Of a DNA stretch of 64,000 nucleotides, positions 13,246 through 26,749 are shown piece by piece. Location of the stretch: contig OZ026530.1 of NCBI GenBank assembly GCA_964019695.1, positions 33,586,690-33,650,689 of the forward strand. Direction: 5' to 3'. The stretch's first letter is position 1. Each line of letters opens with the position of its first letter. The notes under the pieces are model-generated. The model had not been told where the DNA came from. It was given only the letters and a program-made list of their open reading frames with translations, and did not search any database. The position numbers were made by a program, and so were the translations under genes. This stretch comes from Loripinus fragilis (Eukaryota > Mollusca > Bivalvia > Lucinida > Lucinidae).

Positions 13246-13951
13246 TTTGCACAGCACCATACCTTTTTAAAGGGAGAAAACTGAAATTAGTGCGGCAAAA
13301 TAAGTCGGATCTGCATAATTATCAATATTTGCATTCAGTAAAGTCGCCTTAAATCAAACCAACATTTCTGGCGACTTGTATTCTCGATGGAAAACATGGA
13401 AATATCATATGATCTAGATCACACCTCCAGGCTGAATAACGTCAATGTCGGCGAATAAGGTTCTTTGTTTATCGATGTTTGCATGACGTCATGCATGTAT
13501 CGCTACGACGTAATGTTCACGAGCTTCATTCCATGACTGTTTACACACCTCCGTTACAAATGAAATGTTACATTTTATATGGTTAACTGACGGAACAGGG
13601 TGGAAAATTATTAAGTTAATTTGATTGATGGCATAGAATGCAAATATAAAGATTGAAACTTTTATTTTAACCTGTACTAGCTGTTGAAAAACTTAAGCAT
13701 TTTTAATGGTTCCGTGAAGCCCTTCGGGCTGTAAAGACGTTTACATAGCTTATGTTTTCATCCAGTGCAAGCTTAAAATATAAATTTTGATCTTTAAACG
13801 TTTGTACATAAAATAATTTGTTATGGGTAGACATATGGTTAAAACATTTTGTTTGTTCTAAAAGCAACATAATCAAAGGCGTAGATTTGGCGCCAGTATG
13901 ATATATTAAGCCCCCGCCTCCGATAGCTTAGGCTGGTGTCTGTTCTAATGT

Positions 13952-14215
13952 CGTGGTTCTGTTGTTGTTGTTCTATTGTTGCACGTACTTCTTATTGATT
14001 GTGGGCTGGGGGTTATGTGATGGTCTTTGGTTTGGTATGCATTGATTAATTATGTTCTTTCTAATTTTACAGTCATCTTGATGAGGAAGAGAGAGGGCTG
14101 GTTGATATTTTGTGTGATTCAGATAGCTTGTTACTGTAAATGTTCTTCTGCTCTTCCTCACGTTGCCGTGGGTTGGTCTAGAGTTTGTAATTGTGGTATT
14201 TCCTGATCATTCTTA
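13952..14215 (+). repeat. Family C dispersed repeat
   Basis: It carries the same start as the 13.1-kb fragment, then 'cagtcatcttgatgaggaagagagagggctggttg' and ends 'gtaattgtggtatttcctgatcatt'. The reverse complement of this order is seen at 26.4 and 46.0 kb. No coding capacity is visible. It could be a SINE-like or MITE-like element, or the UTR of a larger retroelement. Confidence 0.7.
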
Positions 14216-14261
14216 AGTTTTAATCCCATATTTTACATGTTCTTTATTATCTATACCAAAT

Positions 14262-14390
14262 TGTTTTCAGTATTCCGGGTGATTGACACCAAATAATATT
14301 CAGTATTCAGGGTGAATAATAGAAAAATATTCAGTTTTCAGGGTGTAAAATAAAGAGTATTCAGCATTTAGGGGGAAAGAGAGGTTTTAT
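14262..14390. repeat. Degenerate minisatellite, about 40-bp unit
   Basis: Phrases such as 'tattcagtattcagggtga', 'tattcagttttcagggtg' and 'tattcagcatttaggg' recur four times at intervals of roughly 40 bp. Confidence 0.6.
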
Positions 14391-14454
14391 TCCCAAATAT
14401 AGTACAATTAAAAGCCTGACATACAACTTTGCTATGAGTACGCAGAGTCAGGAC

Positions 14455-14840
14455 CTGATATTCTTCAAGCTAAAACAGGTCCTCCCCCCCCCCTTCAGAA
14501 TTTTGCAGACATATCTTATCTTAGAGCAAATTTAAAGCTGCATCTTTAAAGAGTTGTTAGCACTCTGTGCTCTAGGGCGTTAGTCTCTGAGAGCCTGTTA
14601 CATATTTTACTGTAACAAACTAAGAAAAAATGAAAGTTGAAGCTACAGAAAGAAGACATTAAACTATAATTTTAATTTTTTATAAGTAGTCTGCAAGGTG
14701 GATGCATAAGTTACATAAAAGAATCGTTTTAAACAAAATTACAGCTTCTTATGGTGTTATATGTGTTACATAGATCAAATTTCCCTATGACAATTGAAAT
14801 AGTGATGTTCTTTCAAATGTTTTTAATTTTAGTTCACATC
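14455..14840 (+). repeat. Solo family A unit
   Basis: It begins 'caagctaaaacaggtcctcc' plus a C-run and continues with 'ttttgcagacatatcttatc', 'gcactctgtgctctagggcg' and 'atggtgttatatgtgttacat'. It parallels 1640..2040 closely and lies outside the 5-kb composite, so the unit is mobile or dispersed by itself. Confidence 0.75.
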
Positions 14841-15054
14841 ATGGTTTTTATTGCATATTTTTCCTCCAGTTAAAGCTTTAGAAATATTGTGTGATCATTC
14901 TACAAGTTGCAAGGAGGCGGGTAATAGTAATGGTTACCACAGAAGCAGAAAACGGCAAACGTTTAAAATGAGTGCTAAATCGAATGGGAGATACATACAA
15001 CAATACATCAACAATAATAGAAACACCGCCTTAGAAAGGACATCAACCTAAGCT

Positions 15055-15475
15055 CTTGGGTAGGGGGGGCTTAAGTGCATTTTACTAGCGCCAAATATTC
15101 GCCCTAGATTCTGTTTAGGTTAATGGCGAAAAGTTGGTACCAGTAAAATGCATTTAAGCCCCCAGTGGCTTAAGCTGCTGTACAGTATAAGGTGGTGGTT
15201 CTGTTGTTGTTGGTTTGCTGTTGATTGTTACTCCAATTATGGGATTCTGTAATTGTTCAATGTTTTTTAGGCGTTACTTTATGTCCATTCTAGTTTTGCA
15301 ATTTCTTTTTTTTATTAGTTTGTCTTCATGGTGTCTGGTAATTGATATGTGGTTCTTCCAACCGGTGCAATGGGTTTGTCTGCAATTTGTAATTGTGGTA
15401 CTTCCTGATTATACTCATTTACTTTTTCTAAAGGGGACAGCAACATTGAAAGCAAATCAATCTGAAATTTAAGCC
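15055..15475 (+). repeat. Family C repeat with a 22-bp inverted repeat at its edge
   Basis: The segment 15065..15086 (GGGGGCTTAAGTGCATTTTA and two more bases) is inverted at 15142..15163. The 'gtggttctgttgttgtt' body and a 3' part 'ttgtaattgtggtacttcctga' follow. Confidence 0.7.
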
Positions 15476-15719
15476 TTTAGTTAACAATTAAATCAACAAC
15501 AAACCCAAAGAAAATCGAATAAACGGTAACAGTTACAGATGTATGTATTAAAGATAATTAAAAGGTATGGAGGGCAGCTATTTTAAGGATTAGTGTCATC
15601 ACACAACCCTTATCAAATATACATACACATAATAATAATTAGTTTCCTGCTACTAATTGTATGCATTTTTGTTGCTCCTTCTGTAGAAAATAGTTTATTT
15701 TGAAAACTTGAATTCCTAG

Positions 15720-17545
15720 AATCAGATGTGTCGCCTGGTAAAGAAGAAGTCAAACATGGCGAATTTTGTCAAATATATATCCTTGGCGAAGGATTATTTT
15801 AAAGAAACTTATAAATCACAAACGAAAATTCCCTTTCTCTAGCCGCAGTTCACCTTGGGTATCATACAGATCAAACTTTAAAGCTTTTCAACCTGACCCA
15901 GAGGTGAGGGGTGTGTAAGGTCAAAGTGTTTGCTTCTATGTTAGTCTATACTTCTTTCTTTCCCCTTAATTAATATGCAACGGAACCACATTCAGATTTT
16001 TTTCACCTTTTAATCCAACCCACAGATTGAGGATGTGTGTAAGGGCAGAATATGTGCTTGCATGTTGCTGCATTTTTGATTCCTTTTAATTTGATATGCA
16101 ACATGACCATGATCTAAAACAGTGGAATCTTTAGCCCACCCACAGGGTCAGGTGGGGGTTCTGCGAGCAAAATATTTGCCACCATGTTGCTGAATTCGTG
16201 AGTCCATTTAATTTAATATGCAACATGACATTGTTCTGAAAAAGTTGAATTTTGACCTATTGACCCTACCCCAGGGGGTTGGGGGGTTCTGCGGGTAAAA
16301 TATTTGCTACCATGTTGCTGCATTCTTAATCCACCCCCTAAGTCCACCCAGGGGATCAGACTGAGGCCATTGATCTTAAATCACGTTTGATATGTTTCAT
16401 ATATATTGTACCTCTTGACATATATTTTGACATTCATACCCCCAGTGCTGTCGGGGGAGGGGGGTCTGCTGGCAGAATATTTCCTACCATGTTGCTGCAT
16501 TTGTGATTCTTTTTATTTTGATATGCAACATGACCATGTTCTGAAAAGGTTGAATTTTGACCTGTTGACCCTGAGGGTTGGAAGGGGGGTTGGGTCTGCC
16601 AGCCAACTATTTGCTACTACTTTGCTGCATTGGTGATATATTTAAATTTAATATGCAACATGGTTATGATCTGAAAAAGTTGAATTTGGACATTTAGACC
16701 CTGAGTGTTTGCAGGGGGGGGGTCTGCTGGCAAAATATATCCTACCATGTTACTGCATTTGTGATTCCTTTTAATTTGATATGCAACATAAACATGTTCT
16801 GATGAAGTTGAATTTTGAGCTTTGGACCCCACCCCCTAAATCCACCCAGGGAATTAAACCGATGCCTTTGATCTAAAATCACGTTTGGTATGTTTCATAA
16901 TTATTGTACCTCTGTCTGCATGCGACAATTGAGTAAAATATGTTGACAACTGACTGAGTTATGCAAACTTTAAATATTTGACATTTTACCCCACCTAAGG
17001 GGTCTAAGGTTGGGGTAAATTTTTAATCAGTGTCATGTTTATATACAGGTACTGGGTAATCATGGCCTATAGTGAGAAGTTGTCAGATATAATAGTTTTG
17101 GAGAATGTAAATTTTATTCCACGAAAAAGCCAATATAGCTTTTGCATTAGCCTAAACCTTAGTCAAAACAGGACCATAACTCAGCAAAAAAAATTGTGAA
17201 TAATCTCCAAATTCGAACTTGACCTGTATTCTATGATGCTTTACCCTGCAGTAAAATGTAAATGAAATAGTTGCATCCCTTCAAAAGTTATTGATCGAAA
17301 CCTACAATTTAGCCACAATCTAAGTAAAAAGGGGCCATAACTAAGTCAAAATTTTGCGGATTATTACCCTTTCAAACTTGATTTGTATTTAATGATGGTA
17401 GACACTTCTGTAAAGTATTAATTAAATTGATAGATCCCTTCAAATGTTATAGATCGTAATCCAAAAGTGTTACAACGTGGACAACGCAGAAGACGACGAT
17501 TACGACGGAGACATGATCCATATGTGTCCACCATGATTCGCAGGG
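15720..17545 (+). repeat. Family D repeat, copy 1, with a ~127-bp satellite array
   Basis: Between about 15960 and 16860 a unit of roughly 125-130 bp recurs at least six times. It contains 'atgttgctgcatt', 'gatatgcaacatgaccatgttctgaaaaagttgaattttgac' and a G-rich 'gggggtctgc' stretch. The 3' side holds 'gtactgggtaatcatggcctatagtgagaagttgtcagata', then two rounds of a 'gggccataact' repeat. It ends with 'atatgtgtccaccatgattcgcagg', a phrase familiar from bivalve repeats. A second copy in the same orientation lies at 59.2-60.9 kb. Confidence 0.8.
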
Positions 17546-18465
17546 GACACAAAAAATGTACATTTTGTGTTGAAACTGAGAATTTTATTGCATTTTAAAA
17601 ATTATAGGAAGTTAATTAAAATTGTATAAATGGCAGCCTCCATTGACTTATGATTGTGACCTTGACCTTGAGCCTGCATAGTTATGCTATTAGTTTTGCA
17701 TACCTTTTTAGTAGGATCAACATTTCACTAAAGTTTAATAAAGATCTTTCAAATAGTTCAGGAGAGCTGGAAAGGACAAGGACGTGTTATGGATGGATAA
17801 GTGGATGAATGCACATGATGTCCATTTTCATAATCCACTCTCCAAATTGCGGTTGGGATTAGAAAGACACTCTGAAGCTGTCCAAACGGTATTTAATATT
17901 CTGAATAAGCAAACATTAGCATCATACAATTGTTAATTTGGTTCATGAAAAAAACACCAATGGGTATCATCAAAGAACAGGCCAGCTCATGAGATTTTGA
18001 CACTATCACATATATGTAAATGCATTATTTGAGTGTAAATCTGTAGCTATCTACAGCTGATTGGCAGCCTTTGTTTTATATACACCCTTCCTTTGTGTTT
18101 ATGTGTCCTTCACCAAAAGACTTTGTCCACTAATAAGTACTGGTTTAACAGGGGAAGACAGGAAACCGTTCTGACATGACTGATTTGTTAACTGATACCT
18201 AAAGCATCAAAACAAACTTTCCTTGTGAGCGTAAAAGATGAATATTTTTGGCGATTCTGTGAGAAAGGAAGGCTTGTCTCAATCATCGCTACTTCGATGC
18301 GTGAAAGTAATATACTCTCTTGAAATCATAATTACATGAAAGCTTTTTATTCGTTTGTGACAGCTAACAGATGTACATGGCCCTGTTATTTTATTTTTCT
18401 AAATCAATGAAAACACTGGAATTCTTCTTGAGATTATAAAGATGGAATTTATAACTGTATGAGCA
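17546..18465. other. Unannotated stretch
   Basis: No exon or clear repeat is supported. A phrase with 'tgaccttgaccttgagc' near 17655 is the only visible short repeat. Confidence 0.5.
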
Positions 18466-18469
18466 TGAA

Positions 18470-19090
18470 AGTAAGTAAGGGTGCAAAGATCAGGAGTCGA
18501 TACAATCAATGCCAATGGGAAAGTTACAAACTCACAGTTAGACACCACAAACGAGAGCCAAGAGGTCAGCCCTTTCCCAGCAGGTGACCACAAAGCACAT
18601 ATAAACAGACGCACACAAAGACATAGCAAACATGAGACAGAATAAAAAATAAAAGATCCACAAAAGAAGTACCGCCTTGGAATGATCAGTAAAATATTTT
18701 ACTAAAGGGCTTAAACCGGTTTAACGGCGCGCCAACCTCACCCTTATTTCAGGTGTGGATCAAGACACATAGATATTTGGTTTGCATGAAAGACCCCTAA
18801 CTAATCAATGCATCATCTCCTAAAACATATAAATCAAGATATAAAAAGGAAATAAAGCAAAGATAAGGACTCAATAGTAAAAAAAACTGAATTCCGGAAC
18901 AAAAGAAATCAAACTGGTAAACCCCAGTGGGCCCAACAAACAGTCAAAACATCAGGCCCCTACCATCTCATCAATAGATAAGTCTTAAAGTCGGAACCAT
19001 CATAGAGTCTGAAGTACGACCCACCGGCATGCAATTAAAGAGGAAAGCAAAGTCAGATTTAGCTTCATTCAGTTTGGGATACAGTAACTT
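18470..19090 (-). mobile_element. Family B retroelement, 5'-truncated
   Basis: The full 3' untranslated block is present, followed at about 18990..19070 by the last codons of the element's ORF on the minus strand, whose residues resemble MPVGRTSDSMM. The copy stops shortly after. Truncation at the 5' end is typical of target-primed reverse transcription. Confidence 0.75.
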
Positions 19091-19629
19091 CATCATGCGT
19101 CCAAGTTAGGGGTACACTGCGAGCGCAGTTGTTGGTACAGTATTTGTATCGTCAGTGGGCACCATTTTAAACAGTTTTAAGCATAATATGTAAAGGTCTC
19201 ATATTAATCCTTTGTGTGGAGGGTAAAACTATTCATCTATGGACTCTTGATGAAAAGCATTGACAGCAACCTGCGTTTTCTTTGACAATAACGCATGATT
19301 TAATTAGCTGGGCTGAATGAAATTTCAAAACACAGCAAGGAGGATTTCGTTATACAAGGTTAAAATGGGAATAAAAACAAGACAATACGCAATTAACTTA
19401 CCACAATTATGCTTCAGTCGCTAAATCATAATAGCTGGTCCAAAATATTGGCATAAAACCTCAAATCGGCACGATTACCTACTACTGATTACGCACGAGC
19501 GCTGAAAATCATGTATATATGGCGAGAGCTAGGAGGAACGGGTACAGGATGTTTATTTCAGTTTATATACTGTGATTTATTGTATTGTATAAATGTAAAA
19601 CGATCTTTTATGTTTGTAGCTCTAACACA

Positions 19630-19745
19630 AATAATTCACAAAAGACGTATCGCCTTAGAATGGTTAGCAAAACATTTTAATGGAAGGCTTAACCCAGGTT
19701 TATGGCGCCTACCTAGACCTTAATTATGATGTGGACCAGGACACT
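19630..19745 (-). mobile_element. Family B internal 3'-UTR fragment
   Basis: 'cgccttagaatggttagcaaaacattttaatggaaggcttaacccaggtt' matches the middle of the 3' block of the other copies with several substitutions. Confidence 0.65.
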
Positions 19746-20399
19746 GTGATGCAATTTGCAAAACATGATAGTAAACATTTCTAACATAAATCTTGTCAGT
19801 ATCAATGCATAGATAACCTTTGGCCAAATTATATCCATTTGCCCTCAATATATTTAGTGAAAATAAAAATCTGACAATAAATCAAGGACCATAACCGTAG
19901 TAAAATTTTGAGGAAAAAATAGTCCAGCGAAGTTAATCTAAATATCAATGCACATACATAATACTATCATATTGAGCGGAAACGAAATTTTAAACGAAAA
20001 TATGACATCAGTCAAGGGTCATTACTCTATGAGAAATATGTTAAAAATGATGTGCAAACATCCCAAAATATATCTTGTCAGTATCAATGCACATAGGAAA
20101 TTCCGTAAAATTATATCAATCTTTTTTTTAACATACAAAGCGAAAACCAAATTATGACAGAATGACAGACGGAAAGACGGACAGCCAAAATCTAATACAT
20201 GATTAATATTGAATATTTATTATAATATCATTAAGTTTAAAGACTTAAGAATTACTTGGTCTACATTCATTTATAGAAGTTGTCTTGGTTGTTATTCGCA
20301 CATTATTTGAATCCTCAAGATAAAAGGCATCTTAAATAAAATGAAAAGATGGATAGTGTTTGTGTTATAATTAGCCAGTTTTGCATGAGCATTAACATT

Positions 20400-21830
20400 A
20401 TTAAAGTAAGAAAAAGGGCAAAGATCAGGAATCGATACAATCAAGCACCACACCTGACCCAGGATGACAACGTCACAATAAGACATCACAAACAGCCCTT
20501 TCCAAGCAGGTAAACACAAGACATCAAGAAAACAGACGTACAAGAAAGCTTAACAAAACAAGACAGAAATAACATAAATGACCCACGAAAGAGGCACCGC
20601 CTTGGAACCGTCAGTAAAAATATTTTACTGGAGGGCTTAAACCAGTTTAACGGTGCACCAACCTCATCCTTAGTTCAGATGTGGATCAAACATGTAGATG
20701 TTTGGTTTGCATGAGAGACCCCTAAATTATCAATGCATCATCTTCTAGAACAAATAATCAAGATTAAACAGGATATGACGCAAAGATAAGGATTGAAAAG
20801 TAAATAAAACTGAATACCAGAGCAAAAGTCATCCATCAGGTAAACCCCGTTGGGCCTGACAACAGCCAAAGCATCAGGCCCCAACCATCTCATCAAAAGA
20901 TAAGTCTTTAAGTCAGAACCATTATAGAGTCTGAAGTCCAACCAACCGGCGTGCAATTAAAGAGGAAAGCAAAGTGGCCAACCGTGATTGGGTTGACCAC
21001 CAAATATGCAGCCTGCTGCAATACATTAATGCTATAGCCAATCTTTTTATAATGGAGAATTACTTTAATGAACTGCGCTGAAAAATTATTAGAGCCAGCA
21101 ATCTTCTTCATTCTATACAACAAGTCACTTTAGAATTCCGGTTCCAGAAGTCCTTGGCTTAAAAGAGATTTAAGTCCGATTTGGAATTTAAATATCAAAT
21201 TATAATATCGTCTATAAAATTTAGAATAGGTTGTGCGAAGTTTATGATACTGATAGCCTTGTTTGAAGAAGTTTCTGAGTTGACAATTTATTGCGAGTGT
21301 TGAAGTCAGCAACATGGCTAAATGCTCTAGCAAAACGAATGAGTTAAGATATATAGACTCATAGGATGTAGAGCGAGGAACATCACGATCTATAAATGGG
21401 AAATTGACAATTTCAAAATCAAAGTCGTCACGTTTATCACACATTTTGGTAGAGAAAATATAATTAATGAAAAAAAAAAGTCTTAAAACGCGGCAATGGT
21501 ATCAGAGGTATTAGCTTTAATAAGTTGGAGCTCTGAATGGTATATATGACCTACCATAGTGTCAAAATAAAAAAATATTAATGTGTAAAATATGGTCAAA
21601 ATTTCTGGATGTAGTGTTAAAAGCACCAATAATATCAGCCTGCCTATCATCAGAAAGTGACAAAGCAGTTAATTTCAATAAACTTTCATTATTGTTATTT
21701 AATTTAAACATGTGTTTGAGTAATGCAATCGATATTTGATAAAGATCAGTTAGCATTAAACAACGATTCCCATTTGGCCTAGCCACATCTGGAATCTGGT
21801 CTATTGAAATGTAGTTCAAGTGGATTAATT
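20400..21830 (-). pseudogene. Family B reverse-transcriptase element, longest 3' copy
   Basis: Reading on the minus strand from 21819, a decayed finger/palm segment contains LSLSDDRQADIIGAFNTTSR followed by NFDHIL. This is where a YLDD-type catalytic box is expected, because the 40.8-kb copy has RY, a stop, then DDI at this place. Next come KRDDFDFEIVNFPF and PRSTSY (21444 downwards), GYQYHKLRTTYSKFYRRYY and GLLEPEF, then KKIAGSNNFSAQFIKVILHY and NPITVGHFAFLFNCTPVG (to about 20945). The 3' UTR and tail run to 20400. Frameshifts split it into at least three frames and it is not functional. It is a reverse-transcriptase element; whether it belongs to a LINE or a Penelope-like clade I cannot say. 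Confidence 0.7.
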
Positions 21831-23880
21831 AGATCGACCAAACATTCGACTTAATGATTGTCAATATTGAAGCCTCCACCTTATTAACAATTGACCGCTC
21901 CAATACGGTAGTTCTGGTGCCATGGTAATCATAGTGTATCCCTGCCTATACTTTTCATTAAAATTAAAGTATAATAAATGCTTCTGTCTCCATTTATAAG
22001 TTCACTGTTGGCCTCCGTTAACGATTTTGCATTTGATTTGCTATTTCCTTTAATGTACATCTTTATTTTGGGGCTAAAATGGTCACTTTTTGTATTATAC
22101 ATATAGGAAAAGAGAAAAATACTTTTAAAACATAATCCCCTCAAGTCCAAACTAATCAGTTTGCACGTAAGTGCGTTCTCAAATTTTATATAATATATGT
22201 GATATGTATGTTGGGACTCGGGGGGGGGGAGGGGAATGGTATCCCACAGACCAAAATGTGAGTTGAGCCCAAACATAAGCATTTTGATTTTTGGTGTGCT
22301 TTCGTGGGAATCTGTTGTTTCAGTATAATGAAATAATAAGTACAAGTAAGCATCTTTTTCATAACCCATTCTTCATGAAATATTACAACGTTTTTGGCAT
22401 ACTTTTTCTTTAGATTATGAAAATTGTCATATTACTAGACTCAGTTGGTAGATTATTTTGCACATATACTGTATCTTTCAAGTACACATAAACTATATGG
22501 AAATTGACTAGTTGTATTTTAAGCATGGGTGAATGGTTATAATACATTGCTGCTTTTAAAATTTAACCATATAAAAACATTGTTATCAAGGTTGAACATG
22601 GTCTGCAATTGCACATAAAATAATCAGATATAAAACAACAACACAAATAATCATAAAAAAGCTTTTTATTTTGAACTTTAAATACTCTCACTTTGATTTG
22701 TTATTGAGTATTGATAGTATAACACCCTTACACATGAAAATATTTGATTTATAAATGTTTTGGTGAATTTAAATATTGCAACCCCTACCTCCTTTGGTAG
22801 CGTCTCCTGTTTTGTCATATGCGTCTGCCTTTCTAAGCATAACCTTAAATATTTTTATTTGAAAAGGATACCAGTGATATCTTAGACATCTGGAAACTTT
22901 TGAAAAACATCTGAAAAATGGCCAGATTCCCTGTCAAAGTGTCAGAGGTCCTTTGTGTCATTTAATGTGATGTATTTCGCCGTTTGTCCATTTTAATTCA
23001 CTACGAATATTCTTTTATATGAAAGTAAATTCTTGATGTCCTACAGTTTATCATCAAACAGGTATTACTATGAACTTTCTGAATATAATAATAAGCACAT
23101 GACAGAAATTCGAACTAGCAAACATCTATTATCATCTACGTTTTTGCCCTGGTTTATCTTCACTGCCAAGGATAAACGCTTTCTTTTGATGCTGATGTAC
23201 ATGCCAATGCAAATGCTGATGTCCATGCTGCTCTGAGCCTAGCTCTAATACATATGTCACTTACTTGGCTCAGTCACGCTGAGGTTCAATGTGTGAAGCT
23301 TTATAGTGTTACTTTATAACTAAGTGCTTTGCTATGATCAGGGAATGCTACAACGTACACTGCAGACCAGCCATATGGAAAGAGACACAGAATACTAATG
23401 ACCACATTGCATTAAAAATCATTAAAATTAAGACATAAAATTGTTTAGCTCGCATTAAAGCTTCCTAACTACGTATACTGCAATGTATCAGCACAGGGAA
23501 ACAATCTAATTAAAACACAATTTGATATAAACCAGGAAAAGGGCTCATAACTCTCAGAAAGTCTTACATTAAGAAAACCTCAAGTTTAGCCATGTTGGGC
23601 AAAGTCCAAGCCATTTTTGGCTTAATTTGATTGTACAATGAAATTGTATAAATCTTCACCTTAAATGCTGCTGTTGTCAATCTCTCAATTTGTTTAGTTT
23701 GCATCAAGTCTTTGCCATAGCTTGTGACATTAATCATAGGCTTGTCAATCCCCAAATGTGTCAAGTTAGGATTTTTTATTGTCAAGAAGCAATCTAATAT
23801 CCAAACAAATCAACTACATTGATAAAGCTTCTTCAAACATTGACTTTTTAAATATATGCTAATTTCTGCGAAAGAATACT
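21831..23880. other. Intronic stretch with no supported gene
   Basis: A 146-codon minus-strand frame at 21929..22369 has no recognisable motif and includes a translated G-run, so it is not called. A family C-like fragment ('gatcagggaatgctacaacgtacactgcagacc') lies near 23337..23395. Confidence 0.5.
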
Positions 23881-23883
23881 TAC

Positions 23884-24039
23884 GTCTTCCAATTTGTATT
23901 GAATAAACCATATTTGTCTCATTAAGTCAATGCTCTCTCCCATTTCAAATGGCTCCATCTTGTGAACTATATCTTCCCAGTGTGAGAACATATCTATGTC
24001 CGGGGTTGTCTCTAGCAGATCCATGAAACCTTCTCTTGT
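23884..24039 (-). CDS. FF-like domain exon, complete, 52 codons
   Basis: The minus strand shows an acceptor (catttttacag), 156 open bases and a consensus donor (gaagac|gtaagt), so the exon is phase 0 at both ends. It starts TREGFMDLLETTPDIDMFSH, continues WEDIVHKMEPFEMGESIDLM and ends RQIWFIQYKLED. The pattern F-x2-LL, W about 13 residues later and a closing helix of the form (R/Q)xxWFIxYKxxLE fits a whole FF domain, although the usual DPRY of the middle is replaced by FEMGE. It has the same exon architecture as 1..106. It could be a divergent FF or another three-helix module. No other exon of the gene lies within several kb. Confidence 0.7.
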
Positions 24040-24344
24040 CTGTAAAAATGAACATAAACATAGTACGTCAGATTTAGAAAATAACTAAGGATGTGATTTG
24101 TACCCTTACAAATATATTGTCTACCAACCGTTCCAAAGTGGTGATTTTGTTGATCATTATTTTCATGTCTGTGTTCCTTGTTTGTCTTTGTCATACATAT
24201 TACTGTTCGTTTATTTCCATGTTTTATATATAAGTTATATGTTCAGAGGGTCATATGGTAGACTGGCTGTCAAGCTAAATATGTCAGCCTCTTGAAATAG
24301 TGTATAAATAATTAAATGAATATATAAATATTGTCTTGTATGTT

Positions 24345-24485
24345 CTTGGCAGCCTTGTGGTCACATGCTGGGAAGGTGCTGACCTCTTGGCTCTCTTGTG
24401 TGCGATGTTTTCTTGTTTCTTTTACTTTCCCATATGGTGTCCTGGGTCAGGTGTAGTACTTGATTGTATAGCCTCCGTGATTTTT
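24345..24485 (+). mobile_element. Family B 3'-tail fragment, plus orientation
   Basis: 'ggcagccttgtggtcacatgctgggaaggtgctgacctcttggctctc' followed by 'ggtgtcctgggtcaggtgtagtacttgattgtat' is the reverse complement of the tail at 9.1 and 20.4 kb. Confidence 0.75.
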
Positions 24486-25439
24486 ACCTTATATATTACT
24501 TTAAGACGTTCAGAAGAAGAATACATGTAGATGTTGTTAGAAATCCTTAATTTTTCGTCACAAATATATTGCATACGTTACGGGAAAATAAACATCAAGT
24601 GATAAAGCACGGGAGTAATACCAAATTTTTCAGGGATCGAGCTGGTTTTGCGCAAAGTTTCTGACAACTGAGGAATACAGCTTTCGACCAGTCAGTTAGG
24701 CTGTCAACAGGTAAATGCTTAAGAATGTTTGCAATTTTAATGTACAGTTTAGGGGTTCAACCATTCCCTGAATAGTGTACTGATGTGTTAAATGATTTGA
24801 ATGCCTGGATACTAAAGTCCGTTCAGAAACTGTGTGGCAACGGTTTGGTTTCGGTTTTATATGTAAGAAAGATGTTCTTGAAGACCTCATCTAATTTCTC
24901 CAACAGGTTTCTTGGTAGTGCGTGATTCTGGCAAAACCCTGATATCTTGGTAAATATCCTAAAGTTTTAACAGTCCTAGTATAGGTGAAAGTAATGATCA
25001 GCAGAGGGTAGTTATGGGATTGTGGCCTGCAGTGGTGACAATTAGTTATTAAAAATGCATGAAGCGTCCCCCAAGGCAATGATCAAACAAGCTCGCTTTA
25101 TAAGCCCTAGTTGTGACGTGCAGATATTTCCAACAGTGCATGGATGAGGCAAGTACGACGTAAATTGTACCATTTCGACAGAAAAGCTCTAAAGCTCATT
25201 GACCATTATACCATGAAATCCAAATTAGGTTAGCTTGCATCCACCAGGACAATTTTTCATTTGCGCCAAATTGTAAATTGGGACCCCCTAAATGCAAAAC
25301 GAAGTTATTCCTAAATTTCTTTTAATATGGGGTATGTGAATATCCTTGGTTTCCATGGTAACCCCTTATAGTATTCTTAAGAATAGGGGTAGGCCTACAA
25401 ATTTCAGCCTTTCTAGGGTTTTAATTATCTTAGAGCACT

Positions 25440-26275
25440 AAAATTGGTGTCATAAAAGCTTGGACACATGCCCTTTTCCTGTGGTCAGATATGTAATCAT
25501 TTCATTTGCATATTTATGAATATTAATGAAAAGGTTAAAATGCGGTAAAATAAAACAAAAACATAAATAAACATATTTAGCCCCGCACCATTGTTGCCAG
25601 TTTTTATATCATCAGTGATACAATATGATGAGTCCGTTCATCCACTGGTGCTATATAAAATGATCTCATTTACATATTCATGGATAATAATGAAAACTTA
25701 AACATGAAGAAAAGACATGGGATAAACTAGTATCCAAGGTCGTAATTAGACCAACATTAAACAAATAGTACATTTTATTAACGGTGTAAATGTGTTTAAT
25801 TGGACAACTTAAATGCCACCCCCCCCCCCCCCAAAAAAAAAAAAAAAAAAACTTCCTCAAAAATAACTGCACTTTGGGTACATGAAATTTCATGGTATGC
25901 ATGGAAAGCCATTTTGCTAATTTAGAGAAAGGGATGTACGTACAAAAATATACTCATACTTTAGCAGCAACTCGTCATAGGGTATTAAACTTGGTACCAC
26001 ATTTATTCTTCGACATACCAGTTTGATAAAGTGGTAGGATTTTCAAATTGTCTAATATATAAATTCATGAATATTAATGAAAATTTTATAAATGAGAAAA
26101 ATCTCAGACAAATTAAGGTATGTACGTATTAAATTACCAATGTCTAACCTGTCATGTGTTCTAGTATATCAAGCTCGGTGCCAAATCAATGCTTAGACAT
26201 TGAACATTTACCCTAGAATCAGACATGACAAAAATTTATCATAAATACTAATGAAATTTAATGAAAACAGATAAA
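25440..26275. repeat. Degenerate tandem repeat, about 180-200 bp unit
   Basis: The phrase 'catttgcatatttatgaatattaatgaaaa' and close variants occur near 25500, 25670, 26060 and 26230, each followed by an A-rich stretch and a similar lead-in. Homopolymers (about 13 C then about 19 A) lie at 25819..25851. Confidence 0.5.
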
Positions 26276-26369
26276 ATGGTTAAACAATATCGACAAATTG
26301 CGGAAAAACCAAGGACTTGCACATCCAATAATATCTCATTTGTTAAGTGCCTTATAGTACCAAAAATAC

Positions 26370-26640
26370 TAAGTGAGTATGATCAGGAAATACCACAATC
26401 GCAAACCGCAGACAACCCATGGCACCGCAAGGAAGAGACACTCAACCATCACGAGACACCAGGAAGACAAACTAAGCAAAGTAATCAGCTCTCTTTCCCC
26501 ATCAAGATGATTGCAATACTAGAATGGACATAAAGTAACGTACAAAAAAAATAGAACAATTACAGATAACTACTATGGGAGCTTAAATGCATTTTACTTG
26601 TACCAAATCTTCGCCCTAGATTTTGCTGTTGTTGATGTAC
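26370..26640 (-). repeat. Family C repeat, minus orientation
   Basis: 'gatcaggaaataccacaatcgcaaaccgcagacaacccatggcacc', then 'tcaagatgattgcaatactagaatggacataaag', then 'gggagcttaaatgcattttacttgtacc'. This is the reverse complement of the 14-15 kb copies and near-identical in order to 45.97-46.20 kb. Confidence 0.75.
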
Positions 26641-26749
26641 AAGTAATGTTCAGCTCGCACGGATGCTTTCAAACTAATGCAATGTATCATCATGGAGAAA
26701 CACTCTAATCAAATTAACACACCATGATGAAACAAAAAAAGGCTCATGA

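Noticed and set aside
21929..22369. 146-codon minus-strand open frame
   Set aside because: No known motif, it includes a translated G-run (PPPE), and there is no splice context or homologous copy in the window.
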